Shown here one piece after another: positions 6,664-14,745 of a stretch of 34,857 bases of DNA. A model generated the notes under the pieces. That model saw only the letters and a list, made by a program, of their open reading frames with translations, was not told the DNA's origin and searched no databases. A program made the position numbers and the translations under genes. Position 1 is the first letter of the stretch. The number at the start of each line of letters is the position of its first letter. Origin of the DNA: Pseudomonadota bacterium (GTDB lineage Bacteria > Desulfobacterota > Binatia > Binatales > Binataceae); NCBI GenBank assembly GCA_021324455.1, contig JAJPJA010000107.1, positions 1 through 34,857 on the forward strand, read 5' to 3'.

Positions 6664-8079
6664 ATGTTCATAATGTATTTCACCGAGCGCCCGTATCGCG
6701 AAGTTCCCGAAGAAGAGATCATCCGCAGCCGCAGCTTCTTCGGCACGCCCAACAAGTTCTTCGATCATGAAGTCGGCGCACGGCTCTACAACGAGTATCT
6801 CGACGAAGCGGTCTACGCCGAGGAACTGGGATTCGACGGCGTGATGCTCAACGAACATCACGGCACCCCGTTCTGCATGGGCGGCGTGATGGACGTCGAG
6901 GCCGCCATCCTTGCCCGCATCACCAGGAAAGTCCGTATCGTGCTGCTGGGCAATCCGCTGCCGATCGTGAAGAATCCGGTGCGTCTGGCCGAGGAACTGG
7001 CGACCATCGATCTGATCTCGCGCGGGCGGCTGGTGCCCGGATGGGTGCGCGGCGCAGGCAGCGAACAGGTGTTCCACAACGCCAATCCGGCATACAACCG
7101 CGAGTACTTCAACGAAGCGCACGACCTGGTGCTGGCGTGCTGGACGCGGCCGGGTCCGTTCCGCTGGGAGGGCAAGCATTTCACCTATCGCTTCGTCAAT
7201 CCGTGGACGCTGCCCTATCAGAAACCGCGCCCGCCGATCTGGATCCCCGGTATCATCAGCGGCGAGACCGTAACCTGGTGCGCGGAGCGGAAATATCCCT
7301 ACATCGGACTGGGGACGTCGCTGCATCTGACCGTGGACCTGTGGAATCTTTACGGCAAGGTCGCCGCTGATCACGGCTACCAGGCGGGCAGCGAGAATTT
7401 CGGCTACCTCCAGCAGGTGCATCTGGCGGACACCGAGGAGGAAGCGCAGGAACAGGGCAAAGCGGCATTGTTCGGCGGCGGCGGCGCGAACTTCTCGCGG
7501 CCCGAATGGACTCTGCCGCCGGGCTACAACTCCAAGGAAGCGAACCGCCGTCTGTTCCAGTCCCAGAGCGATTACGGCTTTCTGGGCATCACCTCCGAAA
7601 CGCTGCAGCGCTCGCGCGAAGACGTTCCGCCCGAAGAACGCGCGCGGCGCCGCGCCGAGCGCCGGCAGAGCGATACGCGCCACCGTCTGCAGCGCGGCGA
7701 AATCAGTATTGAAGAGGCTAAATCCAAGATTCTGGCCAACTACGGCAAGGCGCAGGCCGGCTTCCAGATCATTATCGGCACGCCCAAATCGGTGTTGCCC
7801 AAGTTGCGCCTGATCATGGAAGTGCTGCGGCCGGGCGTGTTGGGACTGTTCCAGGCTCAAGGGCCGCTGACCCGGGAGCAGCGGCTCAACAGCATGCGTC
7901 TGATGGGTCAGGAGGTCCTGCCGGAGCTGCGCGAATATGCCAAAGAACTCGGCATCGTCGATCCGTTCGAGCGCCAGCCGGGGTCGCGGCCGTTCGTGGC
8001 CGGCACCCAGTACGAACCGCTGGTGGACTGGGAAGCGTTAAAGCGCGCGCCCAAGCGCGACGAATCCGTCCGCGTGTAA
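6664..8079 (+). CDS. LLM class flavin-dependent oxidoreductase (large form)
   Basis: 471 residues, over 100 longer than a typical luciferase-like monooxygenase (about 330-360). The N-terminal half matches the bacterial luciferase TIM barrel: AEELGFDGVMLNEHHG (about 52-67), then LGNPLPIVKNPVRLAEELATIDLISRG split over about 99-120 and the conserved NPWTLPYQKPRPPIWIPG segment near 179-196. A strongly charged insertion rich in Arg and Glu occupies about residues 316-365, after which the barrel resumes (FQIIIGTPKSV). AAAGGAGACCGCC precedes the ATG. Such enzymes use FMNH2 or F420 to hydroxylate or oxidise organic substrates. It is paired with the upstream hydrolase. Which flavin or deazaflavin cofactor it uses cannot be told from sequence alone. 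Confidence 0.88.
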   Translation: MFIMYFTERPYREVPEEEIIRSRSFFGTPNKFFDHEVGARLYNEYLDEAVYAEELGFDGVMLNEHHGTPFCMGGVMDVEAAILARITRKVRIVLLGNPLPIVKNPVRLAEELATIDLISRGRLVPGWVRGAGSEQVFHNANPAYNREYFNEAHDLVLACWTRPGPFRWEGKHFTYRFVNPWTLPYQKPRPPIWIPGIISGETVTWCAERKYPYIGLGTSLHLTVDLWNLYGKVAADHGYQAGSENFGYLQQVHLADTEEEAQEQGKAALFGGGGANFSRPEWTLPPGYNSKEANRRLFQSQSDYGFLGITSETLQRSREDVPPEERARRRAERRQSDTRHRLQRGEISIEEAKSKILANYGKAQAGFQIIIGTPKSVLPKLRLIMEVLRPGVLGLFQAQGPLTREQRLNSMRLMGQEVLPELREYAKELGIVDPFERQPGSRPFVAGTQYEPLVDWEALKRAPKRDESVRV

Positions 8080-8086
8080 GAAGGCC

Positions 8087-8118
8087 GGCGCCTGTCCGGC
8101 ATGTGCCGGGCAGGCGCC
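8087..8118 (+). terminator. strong stem-loop after the luciferase-like gene
   Basis: GGCGCCTGTCCGGC pairs with GCCGGGCAGGCGCC around an ATGT loop, about 14 base pairs with one G-T wobble, starting seven bases after the stop. No clear T-run follows, so it may be a terminator helped by Rho or an mRNA-stabilising hairpin. Confidence 0.5.
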
Positions 8119-8490
8119 CCAGTCTTCAATCCGCTCCTCCTCCAGTGGTAATCGGCGAAGTGCGTCTTATTTATTCAGCACCTTGATTTTGAACCGACCG
8201 AGCTTCTTGTTCTTCGTCTTCAGTAATCCGTCACCTGGCTTATCTGCTGGACGGTGGCGGACGGTGCAAGTGGCGGGGATAGCCGGCCGTGACGATTACA
8301 TAGTCGCTCAACCTGCTCATCCTGTCGCAGGTGCATGAAGCGGATTCGGGGTTGTTTGCGTGATCAGACAGGGCTTGTCCCGGCATCATGCCCATGGACG
8401 ATCATGAAGATATGGCGCGCTATCAGCCAGAAGAAGAATTGCGCAAAGCACCTACGGGACGCCGCCGATTAACCCGCCGGCGGTCAGCGC
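8119..8490. other. 372-base region without a supported gene
   Basis: This stretch between the stem-loop and the lexA stop has somewhat lower GC than its surroundings. No complete gene is supported. On the minus strand an open frame at 8167-8295 has no start codon and ends in a Lys-rich tail (LLKTKNKKLGRFKIKVLNK), which could be the remnant of a decayed gene. A weak hairpin (CCGCCG/CGGCGG, 8462-8483) just past the lexA stop might act as its terminator. Confidence 0.35.
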
Positions 8491-9099
8491 TCAGCGATAA
8501 TGCCGCATCAGGCCGACCACCACCCCTCGCACGTGGAGGTCGTCCTCGGAGGCATAGATCGGCTGCATGGTTGCATTGGCCGGCTGCAGGCGGATACGGC
8601 CGTCGGATTCGCGGTAGTATTTCTTTACCGTCGCCTCACCGTTGACCAGCGCCACGACAGTCTCGCCGTTGCTGGCGGCGTCGCGCCCTTCGACGATGAT
8701 ATAGTCGCCGTCGCGGATGCCCTCGTCGATCATCGATTCGCCCCGCACTCGCAGGCAGAAGGTGTTCTGACGCCGGATGAACTCCTCCGGAACCGTAATC
8801 GACTCGTTGGTCTCGGGCGATTCGATGGGCCGTCCGGCGGCGACGTAACCGGCCATCTGCAGTTCTTTCGCGGCTACCCGCGTGCCGTCATCGACCATCT
8901 CCAACGCCCGGCTGTGATTCCATTTGCGCTTGATGCATCCTTTGGATTCCAGGTTCTTGAGATGCTTGTGGATGGTGGCCAGCGAGGACAGACCGAAGTA
9001 AGCGCCGATCTCCTGCAGGGTCGGTGCATAGCCGAACTGTCTTATGTAGTCGTTGAGATAATCAAGAAGCTGTTTTTGCCGTTTTGTCAGCGTCGCCAT
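8491..9099 (-). CDS. lexA: LexA repressor (SOS response)
   Basis: 202 residues from the ATG at 9099, the same length as E. coli LexA. GGGGAG lies ten bases upstream of this ATG, while the in-frame ATG at 9108 has it only one base away. The N-terminal winged helix-turn-helix runs to about residue 65 (TKRQKQLLDYLNDYIRQFGYAPTLQEIG split across 5-32). The self-cleavage site is Ala88-Gly89 (VAAGRP). The serine-lysine dyad is Ser122 (GESMIDEGI) and Lys159 (ATVKKY). All parts needed for RecA-stimulated autocleavage are present. It represses DNA-damage genes. It is the last gene of a long minus-strand series, 170 bases after an AlkZ-related gene, and probably has its own promoter in that gap. No recognisable Gram-positive or E. 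coli-type LexA box was found there. Confidence 0.97.
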   Translation of the reverse strand: MATLTKRQKQLLDYLNDYIRQFGYAPTLQEIGAYFGLSSLATIHKHLKNLESKGCIKRKWNHSRALEMVDDGTRVAAKELQMAGYVAAGRPIESPETNESITVPEEFIRRQNTFCLRVRGESMIDEGIRDGDYIIVEGRDAASNGETVVALVNGEATVKKYYRESDGRIRLQPANATMQPIYASEDDLHVRGVVVGLMRHYR

Positions 9100-9181
9100 C
9101 GCTGGCATGCTCCCCGAGTTGGTCTTAAATGCGCCAGGCCGGATTGCCGGCGCGCCCCGCCGCCGCGTCCATCCCGTCAAA

Positions 9182-9210
9182 ATGATGGCGAAAGTCAGGC
9201 GAAAAATCAA
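9182..9210 (-). promoter_or_regulatory. lexA: possible lexA promoter
   Basis: On the minus strand TTGATT and CATCAT are separated by exactly 17 bases, each matching four of six sigma-70 consensus positions, about 83 bases before the lexA start. This is weak evidence on its own. Confidence 0.22.
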
Positions 9211-9269
9211 GCGCGATGACCCACAATCCGCCCACCAAAGTACTTCAATCGTGCAAACCTGTCTCAGCT

Positions 9270-10136
9270 TCAGCAATGAAGATGCGGCTGCGTCAGCGCA
9301 TAGCATCCGCGCAGGCCGGCAACCGGCGGACATTGCTCCAGCAGGCCCTCGCGCACCAGGCCCGCGGCGGCGCGCACCACCAGCGTATGATCGATTGCAA
9401 GGGTGCGGGCGATTGTGCGCGGATGGCCGTAGCCGGCGATCAGAAAGTAGCGCTGGACCAGTTGACGGGCGGCCGCGCCGCGCCGCATCCTGCGCGCCTG
9501 CGCCAGCGCCTGGGGCCATCGCTGCTCCATCGTGCTCCAGACGTAGGTGAACGGCTCGTAGCGTTCCTCCACCTTGAGGATAAGAAACTTCTCCTGCAAT
9601 TCCTTCATCGCGCGCTCGAATTGCGCCCGCCGTTGGGGCCGGGAATACCCGCTCGCCAGCTTCAATTCCCAGGTCGCCGCCGCCCGGCGCCGGCGCAGCG
9701 CGTCCATCACCAGCTTGGCGCACAGGCTGAGCGCGCCGCGCCGGAACGCGGTTGCGTACGAGGTCGGTTCGATGCGCAGGCGCAGAAACGCCGGCAGCAT
9801 CTGCGGCGCGATAAAGGCGGGCCGCCCGGCGATCGCCTTGCCGTAGTAAACCGCCGCTTTCGCGCTGAGCACGTCCTTCAGCCGCCAGGTCATCCCGATG
9901 GCGAAATCGTGCTGAATATGATGCGGCAGCGGCGGCTCGCGCTCGCCGGCAATCGCTTCGCGCAGGCAGGGCAGATTGAGACCGGCGGTAAAGGCGGTGC
10001 AGAAGCCGACCTCGCCGATAAAATTGAGCGCCTGCTCCTCCGATTTGATTCGGCGCGTGCGCGTGCGGCGAAAGTAAAAATCGCGATGCCGCTCCAGGCG
10101 TTCGCAGAGATCCGATGGCGCGCACTCCCGGGACAT
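9270..10136 (-). CDS. AlkZ-related winged-helix protein
   Basis: 288 residues from the ATG at 10136; an upstream TTG at 10169 would add 11 residues and overlap the preceding gene. The start is therefore uncertain, and neither has a good ribosome binding site. Recognisable segments are QALNFIGEVGFCTAF (about 35-49), TWRLKDVLSAKAAVYYGKAI (about 83-102) and PQMLPAFLRL, the pattern of proteins annotated as AlkZ-related, distant relatives of the winged-helix DNA glycosylases AlkZ/YcaQ. The catalytic QxQ/QxD motif of true AlkZ enzymes is not visible, so glycosylase activity should not be assumed. The C-terminal third is rich in Arg and Leu and looks like further winged-helix modules. Its place just before lexA suggests a link to DNA repair or regulation, which is inference. 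Confidence 0.6.
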   Translation of the reverse strand: MSRECAPSDLCERLERHRDFYFRRTRTRRIKSEEQALNFIGEVGFCTAFTAGLNLPCLREAIAGEREPPLPHHIQHDFAIGMTWRLKDVLSAKAAVYYGKAIAGRPAFIAPQMLPAFLRLRIEPTSYATAFRRGALSLCAKLVMDALRRRRAAATWELKLASGYSRPQRRAQFERAMKELQEKFLILKVEERYEPFTYVWSTMEQRWPQALAQARRMRRGAAARQLVQRYFLIAGYGHPRTIARTLAIDHTLVVRAAAGLVREGLLEQCPPVAGLRGCYALTQPHLHC

Positions 10137-10149
10137 TGAAGGCGGCAGC

Positions 10150-11472
10150 TCAGTCTTCGACCTTTTCAACGCACTGGCGGAACAGCGCGTGATAGTTGGC
10201 CACCACGCCCAACTGGCGCACGATACCCTCGGCGCCGATCAACGTGCGGATCAGAAAAACACTGTGCGCCGGCGACTTGTACAGGCGATGCTGCACCGCC
10301 AGTTCGCCCACCGTAGCCGCCTTGGCCACCGATTCGTACTTCTTCGGATCGAAGCGGCGGTTTACCAGCACCGGCTCGAACAGGATGCGCACGATCTCGA
10401 TCATCGGCGCCGCCGGCTGGTTCCTGTCCAGGTAGCCCAACGCCACCAGCGCCTGCGCCATCGCGCGATCGTCGCCGGCCAGCAGCGCGCGGGCCAGCTT
10501 CAAATTGGCCTTGCGTATCGGTTCGGGAAAGCGCCGGATCGATCCGAAGTCCAGGATGCCGAGCCGCGGATGATGGGTTACCAGGTAGTTGCCGGGATGC
10601 GGGTCCGTATGCAGCACGCCCAGCTCCAGGATCTGCCGCCAGATCAGGCTGAAGTATTTGCGCGCCACCCAGCTCTTGAGCCCGGGATCGACCACCGGCG
10701 CAAAGACGTCGGTCAGCGAATAACCCTCCAGATAGGTCATGGTCAGGACACGGCGCGAACTCAACTCGGGAAAGACCCGGGGGATCATCACCTCCGGATC
10801 ATCGGCCAGAAGATCGGCGAAGGCTTTCATGTTCGCCGCCTCGCGCTGGTAATCGAGTTCCTCGCGCAGGCGCTGTTCCAGTTCGGTGTAAATCGTGCGC
10901 ACGTCGATCTTCTGGCGCATCAGGTCGCGCGCGATCGCTTTGAGCGTGGTCAGCAGCAGCTTGAGATTCTTGAGATCCTGCTCGACCGTCTGTTCCACGC
11001 CCGGGTACTGGATTTTGACCGCGACCCGCTCACCGCCGCGCAGGGTTGCGCGATGCACCTGGCCCAGCGAGGCGGCGGCAAACGCCTCGCGCTCGAAGCC
11101 GGCGAACAGCTGCTCGGGCTTGCGGCCCAACTCGCGCCGCATCTGCTCGGAGATGGTCGCGTAGTCCATCGCCGGAACCCCGGCCTGAGTCACGCTCAGC
11201 ACCTGCAAAGCCTCGGCGGGCAGGATGTCCGCGCGCGTGGAGAGCATCTGGATCAGCTTGAGAAACGCGCCGCGCAGCTCGTTGGAACTCTCGACAATCA
11301 GGCGCGCGTTTTTGATATGCGTATCGAGCAGCGCTTTGGTCTGAGCGTCGCGGCTGAGAAAGGGCTTGCGCAGCGAGTTCCACAGGTAGCTCGACCCGAC
11401 CTGCGAGGCGAGCCCGCCCATCTTGATCGCGCGCCGCGCGCGGCCGCTGGTCAGCCGCTTGTCATCCGCCAT
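10150..11472 (-). CDS. ABC1/UbiB/COQ8 family atypical kinase-like protein
   Basis: 440 residues. The family layout is clear: the KxGQ region at 72-75 reads KLIQ, the Ala-rich loop is AAASLGQVH (132-140), the ATP-binding Lys is Lys153 ([10 protein letters not shown]), and the catalytic and metal residues are Asp290-Asn295 (TDPHPGN) and Asp308 (LDFGS). In UbiB/COQ8 the KxGQ glycine is almost invariant; here it is Ile. Family members support ubiquinone or other isoprenoid lipid handling and use ATP without clear protein kinase activity. No C-terminal membrane helix is visible, unlike E. coli UbiB. It overlaps larB by 11 bases and sits in a chain with CorC-type and thiL genes, with no quinone genes nearby. 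A role in lipid or isoprenoid homeostasis is inferred. Confidence 0.88.
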   Translation of the reverse strand: MADDKRLTSGRARRAIKMGGLASQVGSSYLWNSLRKPFLSRDAQTKALLDTHIKNARLIVESSNELRGAFLKLIQMLSTRADILPAEALQVLSVTQAGVPAMDYATISEQMRRELGRKPEQLFAGFEREAFAAASLGQVHRATLRGGERVAVKIQYPGVEQTVEQDLKNLKLLLTTLKAIARDLMRQKIDVRTIYTELEQRLREELDYQREAANMKAFADLLADDPEVMIPRVFPELSSRRVLTMTYLEGYSLTDVFAPVVDPGLKSWVARKYFSLIWRQILELGVLHTDPHPGNYLVTHHPRLGILDFGSIRRFPEPIRKANLKLARALLAGDDRAMAQALVALGYLDRNQPAAPMIEIVRILFEPVLVNRRFDPKKYESVAKAATVGELAVQHRLYKSPAHSVFLIRTLIGAEGIVRQLGVVANYHALFRQCVEKVED

Positions 11473-12241
11473 CGGATGCGCTCCGGTCCAGCCCCACGCG
11501 ATTGATCAGCGTCGCCGCCATCGCCGCGCCAAAACCGTTGTCGATGTTGACCACCACCACACCGCCCGAGCAGGCGTTGAGCATCCCCAGCAGCGGCGCA
11601 ATCCCGCCCATCGCGACGCCGTAGCCGACGCTGGTCGGCACCGCGATGACCGGTTTGTCGATCAGTCCGGCGACCACCGAGGGCAGCGCGCCTTCCATGC
11701 CCGCGGCCACGATCAGCACGCTGGCGGCGGCGATCTGCTCGAGGCTGTCAGTCAGGCGATGCAGTCCGGCCACGCCGACATCGTACAACCTGGAGACGCG
11801 GTTACCGAACATTTCCGCGCATACCGCGGCCTCTTCCGCGACCGGAATATCTGACGTGCCCGCGCTCAGCACCATCACGGTGCCGTGCCCGACCGGGAGC
11901 TGCGGATGCGTCCGGATCAGTCCGATCCGCGCCTCGGCGCGATATTGGAAGGATTTCAGCTTGCGCGCCAGGACCCGGGCTTTGGCCGGATCAAGGCGCG
12001 TCACGATCAGGTTCTGCCCGGCCTTGATCACGCCGCGGCCGATGGCGGCGATCTGATCGGCGGTCTTGCGTTCGCCGAAAACGACTTCCGGCACGCCGCG
12101 GCGAATCTTGCGATGAAGGTCGATTTTGGCAAAGCCGAGATCGGCAAAGGGCAGATGGCGCAGACGCGCCATCCCCTCGCTTACGCTCAAACGGCCCTGT
12201 GCGATCTCGTTGAGGATCTCGCGGATGTTGGTTTCGGTCAT
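11462..12241 (-). CDS. larB: LarB, nickel pincer cofactor biosynthesis (AIR carboxylase-like)
   Basis: 259 residues. The N-terminal region (MTETNIREILNEIAQGRLSV) and the PurE-like C-terminal domain are both typical. The domain shows VLSAGTSDIPVAEEA (about 132-146), DVGVAGLHRL, IVAAGMEGALPSVVAGL (about 185-201) and VPTSVGYGVAMGG, the conserved LarB motifs. LarB carboxylates the pyridinium ring of nicotinic acid adenine dinucleotide and cleaves the phosphoanhydride, giving the precursor that LarE and LarC convert to the nickel-pincer nucleotide of lactate racemase-type enzymes. Neither larC, larE nor larA is in the window. It lies seven bases after a CorC-type gene and overlaps the UbiB-like gene, so it is probably co-transcribed with unrelated housekeeping genes. 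Confidence 0.93.
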   Translation of the reverse strand: MTETNIREILNEIAQGRLSVSEGMARLRHLPFADLGFAKIDLHRKIRRGVPEVVFGERKTADQIAAIGRGVIKAGQNLIVTRLDPAKARVLARKLKSFQYRAEARIGLIRTHPQLPVGHGTVMVLSAGTSDIPVAEEAAVCAEMFGNRVSRLYDVGVAGLHRLTDSLEQIAAASVLIVAAGMEGALPSVVAGLIDKPVIAVPTSVGYGVAMGGIAPLLGMLNACSGGVVVVNIDNGFGAAMAATLINRVGLDRSASDGG

Positions 12242-12248
12242 GATTGGG

Positions 12249-13532
12249 TCAGGGACGGCGCAGCTGCTCGGGCCGCAGCGGATGGTCCAGGATCAGCAGC
12301 ACGTCGCGCACCGCGCGCGCGTCGGCGCGCGTCACCCGAATAGTGACGTCGGCTACCGAAAGCTGTTCTCCAGGCTTGGGAATATGCCCCAGATGCTCGA
12401 TCACAAGACCACCGATCGTAGCATACTCCTCGCCCTCGGGCAGACGCAGGCCGAAGCGCTCGTTGAGATCGGACAGGGTGGCGCGCGCCGACACCGCCAG
12501 CGTGCGCGCGTCGATAATACGCGCCATCTCCTCGCGGATGTCGTATTCGTCCTCGATCTCGCCGACCACTTCCTCGAGCAAATCCTCGACCGTGATGATT
12601 CCGGCGGCGCCGCCGTATTCGTCGACGATCACCGCCATGTTTTCGCCCGTGCGCTGCAGCGCGAGCAGAATTTCGTCCAGCGGAGTGGATTCGGCGAAGT
12701 AGCTGACCGGACGCATGATCTCGCCCACCGGCCGACTAAGGTCGGGCGACTCCAGCAGATCGAATACATGGACGACGCCGACCAGGTTGAGGATCTGACC
12801 GTCGTAGACCGGCAGGCGGCTGAAACCCTCGCGCCGCACCACTTCAATCGTCTCCGCCTGCGACAGCGTCAACGGCACCGCCTCGACCCGCACCAGCGGC
12901 ACCATCGCCTTGCGCGCCTCGGAACGGGTGAAGCGGAAAATGCGGCTGATCATGAAGCGTTCGGCGGGCAGGATGGCGTCGGCCAGCGCCCCCGGATCGC
13001 TGCCGCGCCGGCGCATCAGCAGAGCCAAATCCTCGCGCGAGATGAGCGCGCGGTCGCCGTCGACCGCGATTCCCACCAGCCGGCGCATCGCGCGGCTCAG
13101 CAAGGTCTCCACCGTCAGCAGCGGCGCCAGCATCACGGTCAGCGCGCGCAGCGGGTAGACGGCAAAGATCGCGAATCGCAGCGGCGATTTCAGGGTCAGC
13201 AGCTTGGGCAAGGATTCGCCCATCAGCAGGCTCAAGGGCGAGAGAATGAACGGAGCGAGAAACTCGCGCCGCGGCATGTTAATATGCAGAAAGCTGGTCA
13301 ACACCGCAGCGGCGCTGACGGTCGCCAGACTGGTCCCGGTCAGGATCGCCGCCAGCAGCCGGTCGCGCCGCTCCAGCAGCCACTGGAGCAGCGCGGCGGA
13401 TTTCTCCCCCAGCTGCGCCGCGGCCTTGACCTTCAGCTCGTCGGCCGAGACCACGGCTATCTCGCTGGCCGAAAAAAACATCTGCGCGGCCACACAAACC
13501 GCAATCGCGCCAATCAGAACGGCCAGTGTCAT
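12249..13532 (-). CDS. CNNM/CorC (HlyC/CorC) family transporter or regulator, copy 1
   Basis: 427 residues. The N-terminal DUF21/CNNM membrane domain has about four segments within residues 1-160 (for example 1-24 and 56-80) and the [14 protein letters not shown] motif after the first helix. A pair of CBS domains follows (about 205-325, with [19 protein letters not shown] and [20 protein letters not shown]). A CorC_HlyC transporter-associated domain closes the protein (about 340-415, [19 protein letters not shown]). Related proteins act in magnesium or cobalt export and bind ATP-Mg through the CBS pair. The start overlaps the stop of the paralogue upstream by four bases (ATGA), indicating translational coupling. 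Confidence 0.92.
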   Translation of the reverse strand: MTLAVLIGAIAVCVAAQMFFSASEIAVVSADELKVKAAAQLGEKSAALLQWLLERRDRLLAAILTGTSLATVSAAAVLTSFLHINMPRREFLAPFILSPLSLLMGESLPKLLTLKSPLRFAIFAVYPLRALTVMLAPLLTVETLLSRAMRRLVGIAVDGDRALISREDLALLMRRRGSDPGALADAILPAERFMISRIFRFTRSEARKAMVPLVRVEAVPLTLSQAETIEVVRREGFSRLPVYDGQILNLVGVVHVFDLLESPDLSRPVGEIMRPVSYFAESTPLDEILLALQRTGENMAVIVDEYGGAAGIITVEDLLEEVVGEIEDEYDIREEMARIIDARTLAVSARATLSDLNERFGLRLPEGEEYATIGGLVIEHLGHIPKPGEQLSVADVTIRVTRADARAVRDVLLILDHPLRPEQLRRP

Positions 13533-14743
13533 GCCGCCCTCTTGAACGTCATCAGCTCCACGGTCGCGCCGCGCACCTTCTCCACCGTCACGTCGAAATT
13601 GCCCAGCTCGAAGCGTTCGCCGGCGCGCGGCACCCGCCCCAGCTTGCGCAGCACCAGGCGGTTGAGGGTCGGTTCGGCGCTGTCGCCCAGCGGCAGATTG
13701 TGCGGCCCCAGCACCTCGGACAGCTTGCGCAGCTCGATCGAACCCGCCACGCTCCAGGCGCCGCCCGCAAGCGGCGTCATCTCCGGAACCTCGACATCGA
13801 ATTCGTCCTTCAACTCGCCGAACAACTCTTCGAGCAGGTCCTCCAGCGTCACCAGACCCAGCAGTTGTCCGTATTCGTTTACCACCATCGCCATCTGCTG
13901 ATGGTTATGGCGCATGTCGTCCAGCAGGTCGCCCAACGGCTTGCCGGGCGGGACGAAATAAGGCGGACGCATCAGGCGCTCGATCCGCGTCGGCATCCGG
14001 TCCAGCCGCCGCGCGACCAGGTCCTTGGCGTGCAGGATACCGACGATGTGATCGGGATTTCCCTGGTAAATCGGCACGCGCGAGAAATGGCCGCGCGCCA
14101 CTTCGGTCGCCAGCATCTCGGGCGGCGTTTCAAGCGGCAGCGAGAAGATCATATCGCGCGGCGTCATCACTTCGATCACCCGCCGCCCGCCCAAATCGAA
14201 CACCCGATGAATCAGCTCGCGCTCGGCCGCCTCGACCTGGCCCTGGCTTTCGCCGGCGTGCAGCAGCGCTTTGAATTCGGTTTCGGAAACCGGTTGGGGC
14301 AGCGGCGGTTCGGAAAAGGGCGTAAACAGGCTCGCGACGGGACGCAGGATACGGGTGAGCGCGGCCAGCGGACCCGCGGTCAACCTCAGGATGCCGATCG
14401 GGTAGGCGAGCGCGAAGGTCTTGGGCGTGATGTCCACGATCAGCAGGATCAGCACGAAATTGACCGGCACCGCGATCCACGCGCCCCAGCCTTCGATCAC
14501 AAAGAGCAGGAATGAGGTGAATAGGCAGGCGGCAAACACGTTGCAGATTTCGTTGAGCCCGATGATGATGACCAGCGACTCCAGCGGGCGCTGCAGCAGT
14601 CTATCCACCGCGCCGCGCAACCGGCCGGCCAGCTGCTCGCGCGTGCGTTCCATCCGCACCAGCGAGAACAACGCCGTTTCCGACGCCGCCAGGATGCCCC
14701 CGATCAACAGCAACAATCCGGCCGCAACCGGCAGACCCCACAT
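13529..14743 (-). CDS. CNNM/CorC (HlyC/CorC) family transporter or regulator, copy 2
   Basis: 404 residues from the ATG at 14743, two bases after the thiL stop; GGAGG lies about 13 bases upstream inside the end of thiL. It has the same domain order as its neighbour: DUF21 membrane domain (1 to about 150, with ILAASETALFSLVRMERTR after the first helix and VDITPKTFALAYP), two CBS domains (FSRVPIYQGNPDHIVGILHA; MAMVVNEYGQLLGLVTLEDL), and a CorC_HlyC domain with LNRLVLRKLGRVPRAGE. The two paralogues are clearly divergent, so the duplication is old. They may form a heteromer, since tandem CorC pairs with translational coupling are seen in several bacterial groups. Its substrate is probably a divalent cation, by family knowledge. 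Confidence 0.9.
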   Translation of the reverse strand: MWGLPVAAGLLLLIGGILAASETALFSLVRMERTREQLAGRLRGAVDRLLQRPLESLVIIIGLNEICNVFAACLFTSFLLFVIEGWGAWIAVPVNFVLILLIVDITPKTFALAYPIGILRLTAGPLAALTRILRPVASLFTPFSEPPLPQPVSETEFKALLHAGESQGQVEAAERELIHRVFDLGGRRVIEVMTPRDMIFSLPLETPPEMLATEVARGHFSRVPIYQGNPDHIVGILHAKDLVARRLDRMPTRIERLMRPPYFVPPGKPLGDLLDDMRHNHQQMAMVVNEYGQLLGLVTLEDLLEELFGELKDEFDVEVPEMTPLAGGAWSVAGSIELRKLSEVLGPHNLPLGDSAEPTLNRLVLRKLGRVPRAGERFELGNFDVTVEKVRGATVELMTFKRAA

Positions 14744-14745
14744 AT

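Noticed and set aside
6475..7860. 461-codon open frame on the minus strand
   Set aside because: Antisense to the luciferase-like gene and the end of the hydrolase; composition is that of a shadow frame.
9100..10125. N-terminal extension of LexA to 544 residues
   Set aside because: The extension is antisense-like Arg/Ala-rich sequence; the 202-residue form has a proper ribosome binding site and the family length.
12126..13901. 591-codon open frame on the plus strand
   Set aside because: It lies antisense to the two CorC-type genes, is rich in His, Gln and Arg, and shows no domain; it is a GC-driven shadow of real codons.
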